From contig NC_092670.1 of NCBI RefSeq assembly GCF_964355755.1, forward strand, positions 35,947,795 through 36,011,794: a stretch of DNA of 64,000 nt, in the 5' to 3' direction. Positions 61,031 to 64,000 of the stretch are shown piece by piece. The notes below the pieces were generated by a model that saw nothing but the letters and a program-made list of their open reading frames with translations, did no database searches and was not told the DNA's origin. The translations under genes and the position numbers were made by a program. The stretch comes from Antedon mediterranea (lineage: Eukaryota; Echinodermata; Crinoidea; Comatulida; Antedonidae). Position 1 is the first letter of the stretch. Each line of letters begins with the position of its first letter.

Positions 61031-61672
61031 TTAAAGCCCCATTCCCTACGTTTTTTAGATCTAATTTAAGATCACAAACTATATTTAATGTAAAAATAAT
61101 ACTATATGATCCTATTGCGATAACTTTTTTCGTCTTTAAACGGTTAAAAATGTGAAAAATAAGTCGATTCTAATAATTATAGCGGCCCGCTATAAATCCC
61201 AAAATGCATTGCGCGCGGATTGATATTTTTGTTTTTCACCTGTAATTCGCCCACTTTTCGATCGATCGTGAGGCCAAAACAAATGGAAGACTCCTAACTT
61301 TTCAGCGAAAATACCGGGTTTTCCCCAATTTGTATCAACGGAGTCTGGCAAAAATAGAAAGACAATTAATGCAGCAACTATACAACGTCAGGCTAGGTAT
61401 ATAGGTAGCGTACGATGTTCGTACGTTACCGATGTTTACCAGCTAGGCCTACAAAACTAAGCCTAGCTAGGCTAGGCCTAAGACCGTCCACGAGAGGTCG
61501 ATCGCCGCGAGCTACTTAGGTAGTGCATTGTTTCTCACTTTTTATCATAATTTACCATAAAACGTACATTTAAGACAAGGAATGACATGGTTTAATGTTT
61601 TTAAAGTGATATATATGTATTATTTTCCAAAAAACGTCCAAAATTGCAGGGAAGGGGTCTTTAAAGTAACTT
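61031..61672. mobile_element. Non-autonomous DNA transposon with terminal inverted repeats, about 640 bp
   Basis: The left end is TTAAAGCCCCATTCCCTACG; the reverse complement of the right end is TTTAAAGACCCCTTCCCTGC. TTAA at both borders could be the target duplication. No transposase is encoded. Confidence 0.7.
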
Positions 61673-61690
61673 TTATAAATCAAAACATAA

Positions 61691-61720
61691 ATCATGGAGG
61701 TATTAATTTATACCTCCATG
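61691..61720. repeat. Short hairpin ATCATGGAGGTAT, second copy
   Basis: Left arm 61691-61703, right arm 61710-61720 with an AT-rich loop. Matches the palindrome at 42798-42825. Confidence 0.75.
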
Positions 61721-62329
61721 CATAAATTACTGAGTGAAAACAATTTTCGGTAATTATTCATAAATAATCATTTAAATTAATGACCTTCAACAATTTTACT
61801 TCCGATAAACTTCAATACTTACAGCATTTATAAATATCCTAGCGTCTACTCTGTAATGTAGTTTTTGGACCCGATCATCTGTCACCGACACCAGGCTAGC
61901 TTTCTAGGCCCGGGCCTAGCTAGAGTAACTGAACTGGGTCTAGGACCCAGGCCTAGCATCAATCTAATTATCAAGAAGTGTGTCTTGTCTAGTAATATAA
62001 CTAGTACTGTATACTATAATATATATATATATATATGACTAACATTTTTTTAATACGGCGAAAAAGAAAAATAAATGTTGTTTACAAAAAGACGGACGAC
62101 GACGTGCAAGCATACAGAATGTCGCCCTCTGTTTTTTGGGGTTAAAAAAAACATTGTTTTGATTGTAGCGCCCTCACACTATTTACATAAAACAAGAGAT
62201 TGACACAAAAGTAGAAAAAAAAATATTTTAGCAGACATTGTTCTTTGTCTTTGATGATGTAATAAGTTTTATATTTATTTTAATATAATAACAGTAAGTA
62301 AAACATGACATTTCTGATTACTAAGCAGT

Positions 62330-62670
62330 AGGCCTATATAATAATACACATAACGAAATAGGGAGAGGTGTTTTTGCATGGCATGCATCAGGCCTAACTA
62401 GTAGGCTAGCTATAGTTTAGGCTAGTAGCTAGCTAGGCTACTACTATACTAGACTCTCTATCTAGCTATATAGCCTATTAGGTTAGCCTAGGTTAGGCTA
62501 GCCTAGATTAGATAAAGAGGAGGAAAGGAGGGCATATCTAGTCTCAGACTGCCTTAGCTAGGCCCAGCCTAGAAGCTAGATGCCAGTAGGCCTAGTAATG
62601 TATTACTAGGCCTAGGCCTAATAATACTAGGTAGGCCCTAGGCCTAGTACTAGGCCTACTTCTAGCGGAT
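62330..62670. repeat. CTAGGCCTAG-rich low-complexity DNA
   Basis: Interleaved AGGCCTAG, CTAGCTAG and TAGGCTAG words without a fixed period. Shorter patches of the same kind occur throughout the window (30840-31000, 34000, 52400-52570, 53040). Confidence 0.8.
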
Positions 62671-62765
62671 ACGGTGCCGATCAAGTCAGCCCTATTATTA
62701 AAACCATCTCGCGTCAAGTCGGCCCGCATCAACTCGGCCTCACATCAACTTGGCCTCTAATTAGG
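62670..62765. repeat. AAGTCGGCC-type satellite, left block
   Basis: Units of about 16-17 bp such as CGTCAAGTCGGCCCGCAT and CAACTCGGCCTCACAT, immediately before the LINE fragment. Confidence 0.85.
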
Positions 62766-62804
62766 CAGTGGATAAAGACAACTATTCCAGGCAAGTCAAA
62801 TCAA

Positions 62805-63798
62805 GGTAGTCACTTTTATATTGGAGCTATTTATTATCCTCCGTCTGCCGCTAATGCGGATTTGTTGATTGAGCACATTGTTGATACAATTGATAACATT
62901 CGTTCTATGGATTTCGCTGCTCCTATTGCTATTTTGGGTGACTTTAATGACCTAGATCTAGCTGAGCTGGAAGTGAATGTTGGACTGTCGCAAGTTGTTA
63001 ACTTCGCTACACGAAAGGATGCCCTGTTGGACAAGATATTTTTGAGTCGTGCTGATCTTTACCATCTTCCGCAACGCTTAGCGCCACTGGGTCGGAGTGA
63101 CCATAATGCCATCCTATTGGAACCACTGATTGAATTACCTCAGCACAAGCGTCTATCAGTGCGTTCTCAGCCATATCGTGACTCCTCTGTTTTGTCCTTT
63201 GGTCAATGGGTTACAACCCATGAGTGGAATGATGTGCTGAATATTGAGGACGTCAATCGAAAAACCAAAATGTTCTCTTCAAATTTGAATGGTGCTTTTA
63301 ACAAGATATTTCCTGTGCTGAGTAGGAACAAGCGCACTGCTGACAAGCCCTGGATGTCCGACAAGATTCGAAGATTAATTGACTCTAGACAAAATTTGTT
63401 TCGTAGGTTTGGTAGAACGGATGGGTGGCGTTCAATTCGCAACTTAGTCCAAGATTGTATTAGAAAGGCTAAAAACAAATATTATTGTAATTCCTTATTA
63501 AGTCTTAAACGTAACAACCCTGCCATGTGGCATAAAGGTATTAAACAACTATGTAATCTTAAGACTAAAAATACTAATTTCACCTTGCCTGGGCTGTCCA
63601 AAGTTGAAACTGCCTCTGAGATTAATGCCCATTTCTCTAGTGTTTGTAATGCCATCCCTCCTCTTAATTTAAACGATTTGCCTGCTTATCTCCCAGCCCC
63701 TGGGCCACCACCTTTAATATATGCTGGTCAGGTCCTAAAAGCCCTTTGTAATCTTAAGCCTAACAAAGCTGGCCATCCAGATGAACCTCCTATTAAAC
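62805..63798 (+). mobile_element. LINE fragment: endonuclease C-terminal half to start of reverse transcriptase
   Basis: One open frame. FYIGAIYYPPSA and ILGDFNDLDL (catalytic GDFN) and GRSDHNAIL (SDH motif) mark an apurinic-like endonuclease of a non-LTR retrotransposon. A linker follows with NKRTADKPWMSDKIRRLIDS and RKAKNKYYCNSL. The frame reaches LKALCNLKPNKAGHPDEPP, the beginning of the reverse transcriptase domain, and then runs into satellite DNA. Both ends of the element are missing. The frame has no stop codons, so the fragment is fairly young or conserved. The true first codon cannot be seen. Confidence 0.9.
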
Positions 63799-63799
63799 T

Positions 63800-63955
63800 G
63801 GGTGCAGGTCAAGTCGGCCCCAAACCGTCCCGGCCAAAGTCAAGTCGGCCCCACGTCAAGTCGGCCCCAAGTCAACTCGGCCTCAAGTCAACTCTGCCTC
63901 AAGTCAACTCGGCCTCACGTCAACTCGGCCAATAACTAATCGGTCAACTCGGCCA
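63800..63955. repeat. AAGTCGGCC-type satellite, right block
   Basis: About nine units of GTCAAGTCGGCCCCA / GTCAACTCGGCCTCA. Same unit family as the block at 62670-62765. Confidence 0.9.
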
Positions 63956-64000
63956 CAATAAAGTATGGAACGCAAAAAGTGCTTAATATTATTACGATTC

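Overview
The window is an AT-rich, intron-rich animal nuclear sequence. Genes have many small exons with GT..AG introns, and every coding gene recognised is a metazoan family. An invertebrate deuterostome, possibly an echinoderm, is my best guess; this is an inference from the gene set (several animal GH3 genes, INO80C, C2orf69, MRNIP, GEMIN7) and from abundant GGCCTAG-type low-complexity DNA, not a proof. All gene models were built by eye by joining open frames at phase-compatible splice sites.

Layout. (1) 228-24206, minus strand: four tandem GH3-domain genes (A, B, C, D), each with the same seven-exon structure. B and D are open throughout; A carries a single-base frameshift in exon 6; C carries two frameshifts and a long 26-bp satellite in intron 1, and looks like a pseudogene. 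(2) 25474-27294, minus: an uninterrupted D-glutamate cyclase frame, lying 113 bp behind the stop of INO80C (27408-31280, minus). INO80C faces C2orf69 (31555-32960, plus) across 274 bp. (3) 33.6-51.4 kb: a tandem duplication of an ATP-dependent helicase Q1 (RECQL) gene. Both copies are intact on the plus strand, and the first is followed by a broken copy of the 3' end of MRNIP, whose full gene (50481-52206, minus) follows the second copy. (4) 52904-57806, plus: an ABHD1/3-type alpha/beta hydrolase in nine exons, head-to-head with MRNIP. (5) 59348-59617, minus: GEMIN7. (6) 59.88-60.90 kb: a tandem duplication carrying four tRNA-Val(AAC)-like units. (7) 60.9-64 kb: gene-poor DNA with a terminal-inverted-repeat element, CTAGGCCT low-complexity sequence and a LINE fragment bounded by an AAGTCGGCC-type satellite.

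Mobile and repeated DNA. A short inverted-repeat element (MITE) with ends close to AAGCTCTGTCTACACTATCA occurs about eight times, mostly in introns. One copy, in INO80C intron 3, is split by a 5'-truncated LINE. Other minisatellites have unit lengths of 25, 23, 26, 31, about 16, about 55 and 39 bp.

The two most notable structures are the membrane-anchored GH3 array, homologous to the plant enzymes that join amino acids to hormone carboxylates, with decay and apparent sequence exchange among copies, and the paired intact RECQL genes. No operon-style system was found. The listed genes mostly have unrelated housekeeping roles: chromatin remodelling (INO80C), DNA repair (RECQL, MRNIP), snRNP assembly (GEMIN7) and mitochondrial or lipid metabolism (DGLUCY, C2orf69, ABHD).
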